64,000 nucleotides of DNA, taken from contig JAHBMJ010004586.1 in the NCBI GenBank assembly GCA_018398765.1, positions 89,001 through 153,000 of the forward strand, in the 5' to 3' direction. This document shows positions 1 through 11,750 of the stretch, one piece after another; the first letter of the stretch is position 1; every line of letters begins with the position of its first letter. A program made the position numbers and the translations under genes. A model generated the notes under the pieces. It was not told the DNA's origin. It was given only the letters and a program-made list of their open reading frames with translations, and made no database searches. Origin of the DNA: Chromera velia. Taxonomy: Eukaryota; Sar; Chromeraceae.

Positions 1-1758
1 TAGGGAGGGTCAGAGCCAAAGGTTTTCTTCCATTAGGAGGTGCGAAGCACCTTGCTGTATGTCTTGGCTCTGGTGATGCTGATTCCTCTGGCCATATGAC
101 CCCAGAGGGATTTGGGGCATGAACCAAACCAGTGCTTCTATTCAGCCCAGAAGGCACCAAGCTCTGCTCTTGCATGTCTGTTTTTCCCCTCCACAAAACC
201 CAGAGCTCCTTTGATTCCAGACGGATGGTCCAAGAATCTCATTCCTCTTCGCTCTGCAAACGCTCCAAACTCCCTCCCTCGGAATTCAGGTGCATTGTTG
301 CAACAGATGCGTGCTGCTACTGCCTTTGGCCCTTCCTTTTGGAATTGTACTCCCCCAAACGACTCAACAAAGTCGATATGCTCTTTGAACCCCTCGACGG
401 ACTGGTTTCATGACCTGAGAGGGTAGTCAAGGTCAAGTCCCCCCCACTCATCAATCACCCGCATGCAGCATTTGTGAGGCCCTGCCACCTCATCATCATT
501 GGGAAACCAGTGATCAATCTGCATGATGTCGAAGGGCCCACCCACATCCTCATGTTGGGTGGGTACTGGAGCTAGAGTGGAGATGGTTGCATTTTTGAGG
601 GGACACAGTCGGCACTCTGTCTCAAGCCTCTTCCAGTCTTCACTCCTTGCCTGCATCCCCCTGCAGGCCAGTGTGGGCTCTAGCTTGTCTCTGCCCACGT
701 GCCCAAATCTCCTGTGTTCTGCCCTCAGTTCCTCAAACCCGATGGTGTGCAACCCCATAGCCCATACGCTCCCCTCATCTCTCATTACTGCTGCTACTTC
801 GTCAGTATGGAGAACAATGACGTCTGTGAACGGAAGGTTTGTTGTGCGGCCGTCTCCCCTTGGATTGTTAACAAGGATCTCCGTTAAGAACCCCCTGGCA
901 TCCCTCACGACCACATATGATTCCTTCCCCTCTTTTTGCAAAATCGTTTCCCCCTCAGCATCATCCTGTCTCATCAGATATGGCACTGGGTCGTGCGTCA
1001 GATAGACCATGACAAAAAGGACTTGCCAGCCTACCCCTCTGACTTTGCATTTCTGTGCAATGCATGCGAGACGGGAGATTTGGATCTTCTTTTCTGCCTT
1101 TTTGTGCGTAAGCCTAAAAGACATGTCAGACGGCCTACTCTAGATAACCATTCCTCCCAGCTCTCTTTCCCATCCTATGGGTGCCGTGGTGCATGAGTCG
1201 ATGTGCATTTGACGGCGTGCAGCAAGTCTGTGTTGACTGACCGATACTGACTTGTCTGGGGGTCTTATGTCATCTCCAGTGGAGTCCAGCATGCAGGCGT
1301 GGTGCTCCTTCACGTCGACAAAGAATGGTTGGGGCGCACCATCCCTCATCCGGAATGTCGTATGTGATGTCTGTCGAATTCCTCCCTCCGCACCCTGCCA
1401 ATGCCAGAGAGACAGAGAGAAGGGAGATGAGTGATGAAGCACAGACATGCACATATTATTTCGAAAACACTCAAGAAGGTGGCCTGCCTTCTGAGAACCT
1501 TTTCCAGACTGGGAACGATGTCCCGCAAGTCTGCTGACCTCATATTGGTCAGGTGTGCACCCTTGACCATTCTTCTCATGTTGAGCGTAGTAGGCTGCCT
1601 TGCCATCGAATCGTCCAGGGCCACCACCTCGAGCAGCTTGCATCCCTCCACATCCCCTCTGTGAATGGGGGCCTCCTCTGCCTCTGAAGTTGGATGTGGA
1701 TGCTTGGGGGGTGTTTGTAGTGTCCCCCTTCTTCCTGCACATACGTGGCCTGTGTCCG
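1..1758 (-). pseudogene. Pol remnant: knuckle end, possible protease, integrase
   Basis: The first codons after the insertion give G-H-R-P-R-M-C, the second half of the zinc knuckle. A D-S-C-T-T stretch near 1190 may be the protease active site, where D-S/T-G is usual; this is weak. The frame at 408-1124 contains H-R-R-F-G-H followed by C-R-L-C, the HX4H and CX2C ligands of a retroviral-type integrase zinc domain, then the start of the catalytic core (MQIDHWF, with the first Asp). A different frame at about 142-405 carries N-N-A-P-E-F and further core motifs, where D-N-x-x-E-F is typical. The original gene is therefore split over at least three frames. Integrase would insert the cDNA copy. 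Confidence 0.75.
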
Positions 1759-1766
1759 TATTTCCC

Positions 1767-3156
1767 CTACGGGGAGGCACTCTGAAATATAGATGTGGTC
1801 GTCGAACGACTTTGCAGTAGCAATCTAAGCTTTAAAACATTTAAAATGAACTCCAAACTTATTTTATAAGCAAAAGAAGTTCTAAAAAACAAAAAAATGA
1901 CACTTTTAGAGTATTGGTTAAAGGTTCTTACTCGGTTCGAGCTTAAAAACTATACGTCTCTACCTCTAGGTTCTTAGGTTCCTAGAATCTAGGTTCTAGC
2001 CTTCTCAGTCTGACCCTCCAAGAACCCCAAAGAACCTGTCCAAAACCAGTTATGAAACATTGAATACGATGAAAATATTCAAAAGTTTGTCCACCAATCC
2101 GACTGAAAAACGTTGGAAAAGGACTGTGAGAGGTAGAGGGACAAAGAGCGACAAAGAAGGTTCCAGATAGTAAAGATTAAAAAAGGAAAAAGAGGGTTCC
2201 AAGATTTATCAAGACTCCAACAAGAAATCTATTATGCAAGGTTGGCTCTTCTCTAACTCAATTAAGCTTTGAAACTGTTTTTTTGAATGGTAATGGTATC
2301 ACTATTTGATGTGTGACAACCGCTCTTTGCTTTGATATGCTTCATGAAAGTGTCAACCGTTACGTTGCTCTCTGTGTGGGCTATACATTTCTGCCCTTTC
2401 TCTATAGAATGATAAGAAGAAAGCTTTTGAACCTTCAGGGTTGCGAGCGATTGCACACGTCCAAGATGAAGAAAATGACCTAGATGAACTGTACTAGATT
2501 GGCAGGGATTGCTGTGCATATATATCCTAACTCCGACGAGGCTTTGACCAACTTAGCCAACATGAGTGCTTTCTCTTTCCTTTGGCAGTTAGGCCAAAAC
2601 AGGAAGCCTGAAAAGATTCACGTCGATAACGTTCCACTTTCTTCTGTGTTCTTTTATATTTAACATGCATATGAAATGAATAAAACCGTCTTCATGAAAG
2701 ATAAAGAGCTTGGTCATCTTGTAAATCTGTTTGAAGAGAAGAAAAAGCGAGTTGACAGCTGAGTTTTATGATTTTGACGGTCAATTTTGGCATATGTAAG
2801 CATCTGTCTTATTTGTTTAGATTATTTTAATCATTTAAATTAGGTCTTTAGTCTTTCTAAAGCTTTAGGGGAGGGGTTCTTCATGGTTCTTATAGGTTTT
2901 TGTCTAGGTTCCTAGAACCTAGGTTCTAGCGGTTTTTCTAGAGAGTAAGAACCAAATGATGGAGACACTACTTTAACGCAATATAGACTTGATTCTTCTT
3001 TAAAGAACCTTTAAGAATCTGAAAGAACCTTACACTAACGAGTCTAGAAAAGCAAAAAACAGTGTTGGAACCTATTAGAACCTATGTTATATTATCTTCA
3101 ATTAAAGCATAAATATGCATGGTACTAGGGTTCTACCTAGGAGTGCTGCCCCGTAG
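1767..3156. mobile_element. Non-autonomous hAT-like DNA transposon
   Basis: The element is 1390 bp and is flanked by an exact 8-bp direct repeat, TATTTCCC, at 1759-1766 and 3157-3164. Its ends are imperfect terminal inverted repeats: CTACGGGGAGGCACTC on the left, and CTACGGGGCAGCACTC as the reverse complement on the right. Inside it is AT-rich with no convincing ORF. It carries subterminal copies of AGGTTCTA-type motifs, including palindromic stretches near 1975-2000 and 2900-2935. An 8-bp target duplication with short inverted repeats points to the hAT superfamily; Merlin or P-type elements also make 8-bp duplications and are not excluded. Removing the element and one duplication copy rejoins the gag knuckle in frame, which fixes the boundaries. 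Confidence 0.85.
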
Positions 3157-3164
3157 TATTTCCC

Positions 3165-4110
3165 ACAGATCTCACACGTGTGTGTCTTCCCCGGACAATC
3201 ATTCTTCTCAAGCCATTCTAGGTCATGCCCCCCTGCCCTGCCATACTTTGGGCAATCGTTTGGGATCATTTCTTAGCCTCTCTCTTGCCCCCCATGACCT
3301 CCTCCTCGACCTGCCCCTGAACTGCCTCTTCCCCGCCCTCTGCCTCTATTCCTCCCTCTTGGAGGGAACCCAGCGCCACCGACAAAGGCAGCCTCCTGCT
3401 TGACGACTGCGGCTTTCTTCATCTGAGTGATGTTGTTGGTGGTGGTGGTCTGCCAGGCAGGCGGACCTCCTGCTGGTTTCGTGATGATGTTGGTTTGGGT
3501 CTTGCATGCGAGCTTCTTTGCCTCCGCAATCAATTTTCCGTAGTCGGACAGATCGTCTTCATCCCAATCTGTCCCCAACATCCTCTGGTTGTAGGCAGAG
3601 AAACAAGCAAACACAGCTTCCCCTCTCAAGGAATCAGGCACGTCCTTCTCTCCCTTTGAGTCCTTCATCTCCTTCTCCAGTAGCTCGAAGAAGTCGATAA
3701 GAAGTTGAAACGATGCGAAATCTCGGCCGTTATCCGCAAGCATGCGCCATTCATGCGCATTCTTTTTGGATTTGGCCTTAAAAGTTCGCAGTTTCTTCAA
3801 GGAGCTGTTTGATTTTGTCTAAAAGGGCGTCCCTGTACTTGACCCAATCTATCTTAAGGGTGCCAGCATTGCGGAACGTCGTGTCATGGGAGTCATTCTT
3901 TTGATCGAAAAGATGTTGGATAGACTTTCCAACAATTGGATGCTTATGAGTTGCTGAGTAAATTCTGCTTACCTGCCATTGTACAATATTCTCATCAGAG
4001 GCACCGAAGAGCTTTTCTGCCCCTTCTGTTTTCGATATGCACTGATCCCACCAGGGCTTGAAGACCTGGTCATTCTGTAGAACCGGAAACAGCGATCCTG
4101 ACTCACTCAT
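3165..4110 (-). pseudogene. Gag polyprotein remnant (copia-like)
   Basis: Two overlapping minus-strand frames encode Gag. The first runs from the Met at 4110 to about 3780 and has the Trp-rich N-terminal style of copia Gag (for example FKPWWDQC). The second runs from about 3800 to 3273 and ends in an Arg-Gly-rich tail. A one-base shift separates them. The second frame stops at a single in-frame TAA near 3273 but stays open beyond it, through two Cys-containing stretches, into C-E-I-C-G-K-Y, the first half of a CCHC knuckle. The knuckle is cut there by the inserted transposon. Gag would bind element RNA and assemble particles; this copy can no longer make the full protein. Confidence 0.75.
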
Positions 4111-5696
4111 TCTCTCGCTGGGTTGTTATTAGAAAGAGCTAGACACTGCTTGTCTAAGGGCGCCTTTGCCCTCCGAGCGCACACAGCACTTATACGTGTT
4201 CGTTATCCGAGTCTGAGCGGCGGCGAGTCAGAAGGTGTATGAAGCAAGGGTACTTCACTTCTAACCATCAATCAAGTCTCTGACTTATCTGACTCCATCA
4301 GTCTGTATCGTCGAATTACTGTTTACATGCATTTACGTACATGCAATTAATTTTGCATGCATTGATCTGCAAGATGCGTACGTGCTCGGTCATGGCTCTC
4401 TGGAGGCGCGCTGTGCGGCGGGACCGGTTAGCCGGTGCCGGCCCGCTTGCACGTTCTGCTCTTAATGATGCTAGAAGTAAATTGTAAAGTATTAATGAGC
4501 AGGGAGTGACAAAGAATTAAACTGTTAAACATATTTTTAAAAACATAATAATTAAACGTCTTGTCTTAATAATTATTAAGATGGCCTCTGCCTACCAGCT
4601 AGAATTAAGAGTCTAACGCATGTATACGTTTTTCCTAGAGGCCGTACGTCGAACGCTTCAAAGTTGGCATTGCTGCATTGGGGCCACTATCATTGGGCTA
4701 GGCATTGTGACAGCTAAAAGGCCAATCCTCCAGACATTAATCTTATCCTATCTATATTCTAGTCTATATTTAGGCTCTCTTATCCTATAGGCAGCTATCT
4801 ATAGGCAACTATATAATATATTCACCAAGTTTAGCAGTGAGTCTAGTCTCTAGCACATACTGTGCTAATGCAGCCTAACGTCATACAATTGCTATAACAA
4901 TTGTAAAAAATGGCATGCAGCTACGTATTTAACACTACCTGTACATAAATTATAATGTTGTATCTAACATTTACTCTAGTTACGAGTCTAGTATTCACTA
5001 GAGCATTTATAATGTTAACAGAATTATTATTGAAGTATAAGGACTACCATGATGCATCTGTACGTACAAGCATTGTCAAGCAAATACTACTATGTCAGCA
5101 TACTTAAAAAAATTCTTGAAAAAAAAAAAATTAGAGTCAATCAATATCATTTAGTGAAAAAGATTTAAATTAGAGCTGCTAATAATAGAGCAAACCTTGC
5201 AGCTGCACAGTCTCAAGCGAGGTTTGAGGGATCGAATTTGAAACCCAGAATTTAGGCCAGAAACACTTGTTTTACAGATCTCAGGCTGGGCTGCCTGGGC
5301 ATACAACAACCTAGACTGCAACTGCGTATATATAACTGCAACTGGACCTCAAAGTAAAATTACGTACAAGTCCTTTTTCCCTTTTTCGACTCCTTTCGCG
5401 GCTTTGGGAAGTCGCGTCTCACATCGGCTCATTGTTGGGTCCCGCTTCAGCAACGCCGTGCAGAAGAACCAACCCCTCTTCCCGGGATCCAGTTGACCAC
5501 CAGACTCAAATTGAATGCAGCTAGCTGGAGTCAGAAGGCCTGAAAAGAAGGAGGGCTTGCAAGCAACGCCTGGAGGAGAGGAGAGAAGAGGAAACGGTCC
5601 AGGAGCGAGAGCCGTGCCTGTGCGATGGAAGGAAGTCGAGAAGCCGTCGATTTCTTCCCATCCCCTGGCACGCATCTCTGTTTCCCTCTCCGTCCC
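4111..5696. other. Intergenic, AT-rich; possible LTR/leader of the retrotransposon
   Basis: No gene is visible. The part next to the gag start (about 4111-4300) should hold the leader and 5' LTR of the minus-strand retrotransposon. The motif TGTCTAAGGG at 4151 could be an LTR end, but no partner end or primer-binding site was found. From about 4450 to 5200 the sequence is AT-rich with no ORF. Open frames at 5349-5675 lie beyond the stop codon of the Kelch/EGF gene and have no support. Confidence 0.5.
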
Positions 5697-6165
5697 TCAT
5701 ATGTCGTATCCCATCGCTCTGGCGGCCTTCTTCCTCGTTCGCCCTGCAGTGGAACGTCGGCACAGAGGGAGGGAACAGAGGTGAACGAAAGAGAAAAGTA
5801 GTGTTGCAATGCACGCAATCAGGTGGCCAGACAGAGGCTCCCTCCTTCCTTCCTTTCTCCCCCCCTTCTCTCTTCCTTTGTCTTTCAAGGAGTCCTAGAA
5901 TCAAGTCCTTCATGTGTTTGCTGCCTTTTTTTTTTCCTTCCTTCCTTCCTTTCTTTCTTTCTTTCTTTCTTTCCCTCTCCTTCCTTCCTTCCTCCCTCCC
6001 TCCCCCCCTCTTTCGTTCTCTCTTTTGCAAAGACTTACTGAAGCAGTAAGCGGTCACAAAGGTTGCCGTGAAAGCGAGGCCAAAGAGAACCCCAGCCACC
6101 AGGCAGAGGAGAGTGAGAGGGACCTCCACTCCTCCTTGACCGCTGGCTGCACACACACACACACA

Positions 6166-6216
<51 letters not shown>

Positions 6217-9200
6217 GGAGAAAGAGAGAGAGAGGGAGAAAGAGAGAGAGAGGGAGAAAGAGAGAGAGAGGGAGAGACTCAAAAAGAAGCGCAACCAAGC
6301 AGAGGCATATCACCTCTAAACCGATCTACTACTGTACGGACTGATGGACAGCCTGTTCAGTGCAACCACTGCCTTGTAAGCGGGAGGAACTCTCAGTCAG
6401 ATGGCCGGATGGATCGACACTTTCCCCGCGGGGCCCTTGTGAGAAAGAAGTCTATGCTGAAACTTGCAAATGAACCCCCACAGAGCAAACGTGTGTCCAG
6501 CACTCCACGCAAAATCACATGACGTGTCTCTTTCAGAGTGCGTTGCCTGGACAATTATTCCTGAAATCCAAGGAATCAGGTGCACAGGCACGCAACTACT
6601 AGTCACTGATAGAGAAGACAGGCAGCCACCAACTCAACGGACTGACTGACTGACTGACACCTTCCACATGCCCTCCCGAAGTATCCAGGCTCGCAGAAAC
6701 ACTCGTTCTTCTGACAGACGCCGTGATGATTGCATTGCTGGGGACACTCAGTTGCCCCGCCCAAACCGCCCTTCTTTCCTCCGGCACCGCTCTGCACGGC
6801 AAGGAAGGGGAGGAAGGGAGGGTCGGAGCAGCACAGTGAAGAGAAAGCGAGCAGATCTTTCAGTATCCTGTCTTTCTGGGTGTCGCTCTAGGTCTGTCGA
6901 TCTGCCTTCTGTCTCTTTACAATCTCCCCGTCCTCAGCCTTCCAAATTGAGGCAGCAGATGGACGACGAGAGAAAAGGAACAAAAAACAAATGTTGGAGA
7001 ATCTAAGAAAGGAAGTCTGGAAAGTCTTCGGATTGTCTTCATGCATGAGAGAAATCCGACCACGCGGTCTGATCCCATCCCCACCCCAGAATGCAGCACC
7101 GTCTCTGTGATACCTCGCTTTCGCATGCGGACGCGCACAGTGCTCATTGTGATACCGACGCACATGCACTCTGTTCCAACCCCCCCTTCACGGACCTTCC
7201 CTGCTTTATTCTTCTTGTAGACTCCAAATTCCTCTGGACGTGCGGCCACTGCTGCAGCTGCAGGGGGAAGAGAGAGAGAGATGGACAGACAGAGAGAAGA
7301 GCAGGGAGGACGTCAAAACAGAAGCAAAAAATGTGGCAACACACACAGAAGAAAGGAAAGTCAAGACAATGACCTCAAACCACCCTCAAAACCCCGGCCA
7401 GGGCCCTGACCATTAGTTGTACTTCCTCCGGTGTCCCCTCCCGTCACAGGCGTTGAGCTTTCACGATCGGTTGAGCCCCCCGAGAAAACCGACATCATTG
7501 AGGAGACGGCCGAAGGAACCCGGAAAAGGGAAAAACCAGAAGAGGACCAGAGTGAACCCCCCTCCACAGCCCGAGCCCTGACCGAGCCGCCCTTCCCATT
7601 CCCTCCTCCTGCTGCCGAAGGGAGGCCCAAAAGTCTGGCTGCGTCTTCGGATGCGTTTCTCTTCCCTCCACCCTCAGTGGAATCAGAGGGAGGAGTCGAG
7701 ATCAGAGTCGAGGAGGCAAAGGCAGAGTCGGGAGGAATCTCAAGAAGCTCCTCGCACCCCGGGCCTGCATGTAAACAGCACAGCAGATTTTACAGACAAA
7801 GATACAATACACACACACACACACACACACATACACACCACATTCAGAACGAGAGAGAGGGAGAGAGAGAGAGAGAGAGAGAGAGGGAAAGGCCAAACAT
7901 CCAGAAGCCCAATCATTCTTTCTTTCCTTCTTCGGCTCCCACCTCCGGACTTCTCCCAATACCCATGCAGAAAGAGAAAAGGCGAAGTTCTTTTCTTGCG
8001 ACCCGTCAAGCATCCGTTGGTCAATCACAAAGAGCATGTGCACACATTTGTGAATGCGTGAGAGAGGGCAACAAAGAAAAGAAAAGGAACGGATCCCTCA
8101 GCACCGACCGCCAAATCCACGGAAGCAGCTGCACATCCCTTCCGACCCCTCGCACTTCCCTCGTCTACCTTCTTCACAATTTTTGTTCGGACAGGCAACC
8201 GCAATGCCACAGGAGAGACCCAAAAAGCCATTGTCGCACTCACAGCGACCGTCTATCCGGCAACTGCCCCTTCCTCGACACCCAAGAGGACACCTGCATG
8301 CATGCATGCAAATTGATGATGAAAATCAGACAACCGATATGATCATCACACTGCAACTTCTCATACCAAGCCATTTAGATAAGCGCTGACATGCAAAAAA
8401 AAACATCCACAGGGGACGGGAGAGCCCACTTCCGAACGAAGACCCACTTTCAAAGCCACAAGTCCTCAACCGGACCTCCCGACTATCCCCGTTAAAGAAC
8501 ATCCGAGTCGCGATCAATTTCCCTACTGCGAGACAAGCATGGATAATTTGAACAAGTGGAAGCTAAACAGAAGGCAGGTCCCAAAAGGCACAACTACCTA
8601 CACAGACAATTTTCCTCCCTCGTTGACCTGCAGTGACGACGTTGACCTACTTGACTGGAGTTTGACAGTCGTGTCCCGTCCATCCGCTGTTGCAATTGCA
8701 ATACCCCCCCGAGAGGGCCTCCTGCAGCACTCACAAGCCATGCCGTGCATACCATACAGGCAGGAAGGGACAGCAGCTAAAGGGGAGGCTCAGCAGAGAC
8801 CCCAACATGCAGCATCTCAAAAAGAGATTCGACCACGGCGTAGTTGGCGTTTGGAACTGACTCACCAAGAAATGTTCAGGTATGTGCAACACAGAGGTGC
8901 GTTTGGGACTTTTTGACCGAGCATTCAGAAGGAGAGTGGGCATGAAAACATACGTTGAATGTAGACCGAAGTACGAAATTGATCGACCGCAAACAAAACT
9001 CTCTCTCTGTCACAAAGGGTGCCTGCTTCCTCCTCTACCCCCTCCTGTGCAGGCCCCACCGGCATCCACTCCACCGCCCGCCCTCCACAGAAACAGACAT
9101 GACGACAAACACTGCACTGACCAGCAATGATGCCGCAGGTTTCACACAACTTCCCCTCCCGGCTTCTTCCCCGCATCCTCCAGGGCAACTCTCACCCGTC

Positions 9201-11506
9201 TCCAACAACTCCACGGCCCCTGCAGGACCACCACAGGAGGACCCCGGCCCCGTACCACCTACAGGGCCCCCACCGAGGACATCTAGTCCCTCGATGCCGG
9301 GGCACCCTCCAAGCAGCACCATCCTCGACCGCACCACGCTCGCAGTGTGTCCAGAACGAGCGGAGGGCCCCTGAGACTGCGGCAAAGGTTCCAACGGAAG
9401 GACGCCCACAATGGGGAGGGACCCCCCCTCTTTCAGCGGAGGGGTGAAGATGGGAGGAGGCAGAGAACTCACAGATAATGCGGTTGACGATCCCCCCTCC
9501 TCTCCTTCCTTGACTTTTTCTTTCTCCCTCTCCTGACGTGCACGTTGAAGAACTGCCAACAGGGACTCCCCCTCACCTTCCCCTTCAGAGAGACTCACGC
9601 TGCCAGAGACAGCTTCTCCATTCCCTCCCGGGGGGTCGGTCGAGAACGCCTTCAGAGGAGAGGGACGCCGGAGTCTCCATTGGATCGGCACTGTCCCTGC
9701 AGCCAGCAGCCACACAGAGTTTGTTTCAGAAGGGGAAGGAGAGGAAAGACAGGTACACGCACGCACCGTTCTTCAATGCCACTTTGAAGTAAGCGACGAG
9801 AACTGGAGATAGCTGGACAGAAGGGCGCTTACAGGAAGAAGAGAGAGAAGCCTGGCAGATGAAAGCCCTCTCTCCCCGTTTTCATGCAGGCTTCCACAGA
9901 AGCTTCCTTTGTTCATCCGTTCTTTCAATACGCATCAGTCGATCCACCTATGCTTTCCTTTCGCCCCTCCTTGCGCACTTCGCCTTGCTGTGGCCAAAGC
10001 ATAGACAAAGAACAAGAAACGGGAAGAGACGAAGAAACACAGATCTAAAACTCAGCAAGAAAAAGAGAACAAAACGCTCACTTCCCCTGCCCCTACTGCG
10101 TGCCTACCCGCAGAGAGGGACCAGGTGTCTGCAAAACAGGTCTTCACAGCGGGAGACGGATCGCACCCCCCTGCAGACACATGCAGGAGCGGGCAAGGAT
10201 CCACAAAATCCACAATCACGAAGTTCCCTGCCTATCTGACCGACTGACCGACCCCCTCTCCAGCATGGTTCTTAATATTCTGATACTCCCATTTCATTCC
10301 GCGCTTCATTCCACCAGATTCTCAGTGGGAAGGAACGGAGGACGGATGAGACGGAAAAAGAAAAGAGTAGTGAAAGGGAGGGACAGCATTGGCGATGGAA
10401 AGGGATTGCTGCCGGCTCGGCAGAAACCGAAACTGTGATCTACAGTCGGTAGAGAGACGTAATGTGTGGCTGACCGAAGAGAATCAAATCTGCCCCATGC
10501 CTCACAAGGCTGTGCCCCCCCCGAGGATCAGGCACAGGTGGCTGCACACACTCAAGGACACACAAACCAACGCATGCACCCAGAAGCTTGCTGCTTGACA
10601 AATTAGAGAAAAACGAGAAACATGCCCTGCATACGACCTTTCCACCTCTTTCAATAGAGCAGCGGCATGGAGGGAAGAATTCATGGATGAAAGAAAAAGT
10701 ACCGAGCACGGTTCTCTTCGAAAAGAAAAAGGGGAAAAAGAAAAAAATTCCGGATTGCTCTCTCTGGCATCTCCCCAACCACCGACCCACCAGTGTGTTC
10801 AATTTGTCCCACCGAAGGTCAGGAACGGAGAACACCCACGAGTCCCCCTGAGCAGTCCCGTCAGACCGAATTCCTCCAAACAGAACCAGACGACCATTCA
10901 CCTGTCAACCAAATGTGTTCACAAAATGAGAAAGGGAGATGATACAGACAACGTTGATCATAGGAGACTGCCCACCCGACCTCACTTTTCCAGGGAACAG
11001 GAAAGTCTTGCTGAGGGGTGAGTGAAAACAAAAAAAGTACGTCAGGCAGGAGACTGCTTGAAGAAGTGTTTTTGAGCAAACAAATCCGACGAGCGGCAGG
11101 ATATGCATGGGCATGCGCACGTTAAGAAAGATGCAGACCAGAGACTCACAAAGCGCAGTGAGAAAGCAAAAAGACCGAAAGGTGGTGCAAGAAGGCTCGG
11201 AAAAAACGAAAAATTGAATGAAAGAGACTCACGAAAGTCAGAGACGAGGCAAATCGAGGAGACGGCGGAACTCCTCCGTATGGAGGTTGATAGAAGGCGA
11301 CAGGAAAGGTTGCAGGATCCTCCCACTCCCCCTGCCCCCCTCCCTCGGCCCTCTCCTCTTCTGCGCTTCCCTCTCCCCCCTGGAACGACAAAAGAGACGG
11401 AGGTGAGGGAACTCCAGAGACGGCATACAGGTCAATCACCCAGAGGTCTCCAAGGACCTCATCTTCAGGACTTCCTGGACCTCCGCCCGTCTGCAAACAC
11501 GAACCA

Positions 11507-11546
<40 letters not shown>

Positions 11547-11712
11547 CACACACACACAGAGAGAGAGAGAAAAGAGAGAGAGAGAGGGAGAGAGAGAGAG
11601 AGGAAAGCACACGATTGAATTTCTCCTCAAGTCCAACACACCTTTCTCGACCTCCGTCACCTTTCTTTTTGCTTCCACACAATCACTCAGTGTTGCTCCC
11701 CTCAGTCCTCTT

Positions 11713-11750
<38 letters not shown>

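Larger units (their letters stand above)
1..4110 (-). mobile_element. Decayed Ty1/copia-type LTR retrotransposon, 5' part
   Basis: Read on the minus strand, the coding order is Gag, CCHC knuckle, a possible protease site, an integrase HHCC zinc region and the integrase core. Integrase before any reverse transcriptase is the Ty1/copia order; the RT would lie beyond the left window edge. The copy is broken: a frameshift in gag near 3780-3800, an in-frame stop in gag near 3273, a DNA transposon at 1767-3156, a frame change between protease and integrase near 1130, another near 410, and an in-frame stop near 142. No LTR pair could be recognised, because the 3' half is missing. It is a copy in a protist genome, not an infectious agent. 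Confidence 0.85.

Noticed and set aside
4111-5340. 5' LTR of the copia-like element
   Set aside because: A TG-type end (TGTCTAAGGG at 4151) exists, but no second end, primer-binding site or second LTR copy is available in the window.
5914-6522. Long plus-strand ORF through TTCC, CA and GA repeats
   Set aside because: It translates microsatellites (poly-Ser/Phe and Arg-Glu). The minus strand carries a phase-consistent transmembrane exon here.
7431-8342. 303-codon plus-strand ORF
   Set aside because: Shadow of the minus-strand linker and EGF exons; it contains (TH)n and (RE)n repeat translation and has no family motif.
9859-10438. Overlapping plus-strand ORFs
   Set aside because: The minus strand has the Kelch exon 10170-10108 in phase with its neighbours; the plus frames show no domain.
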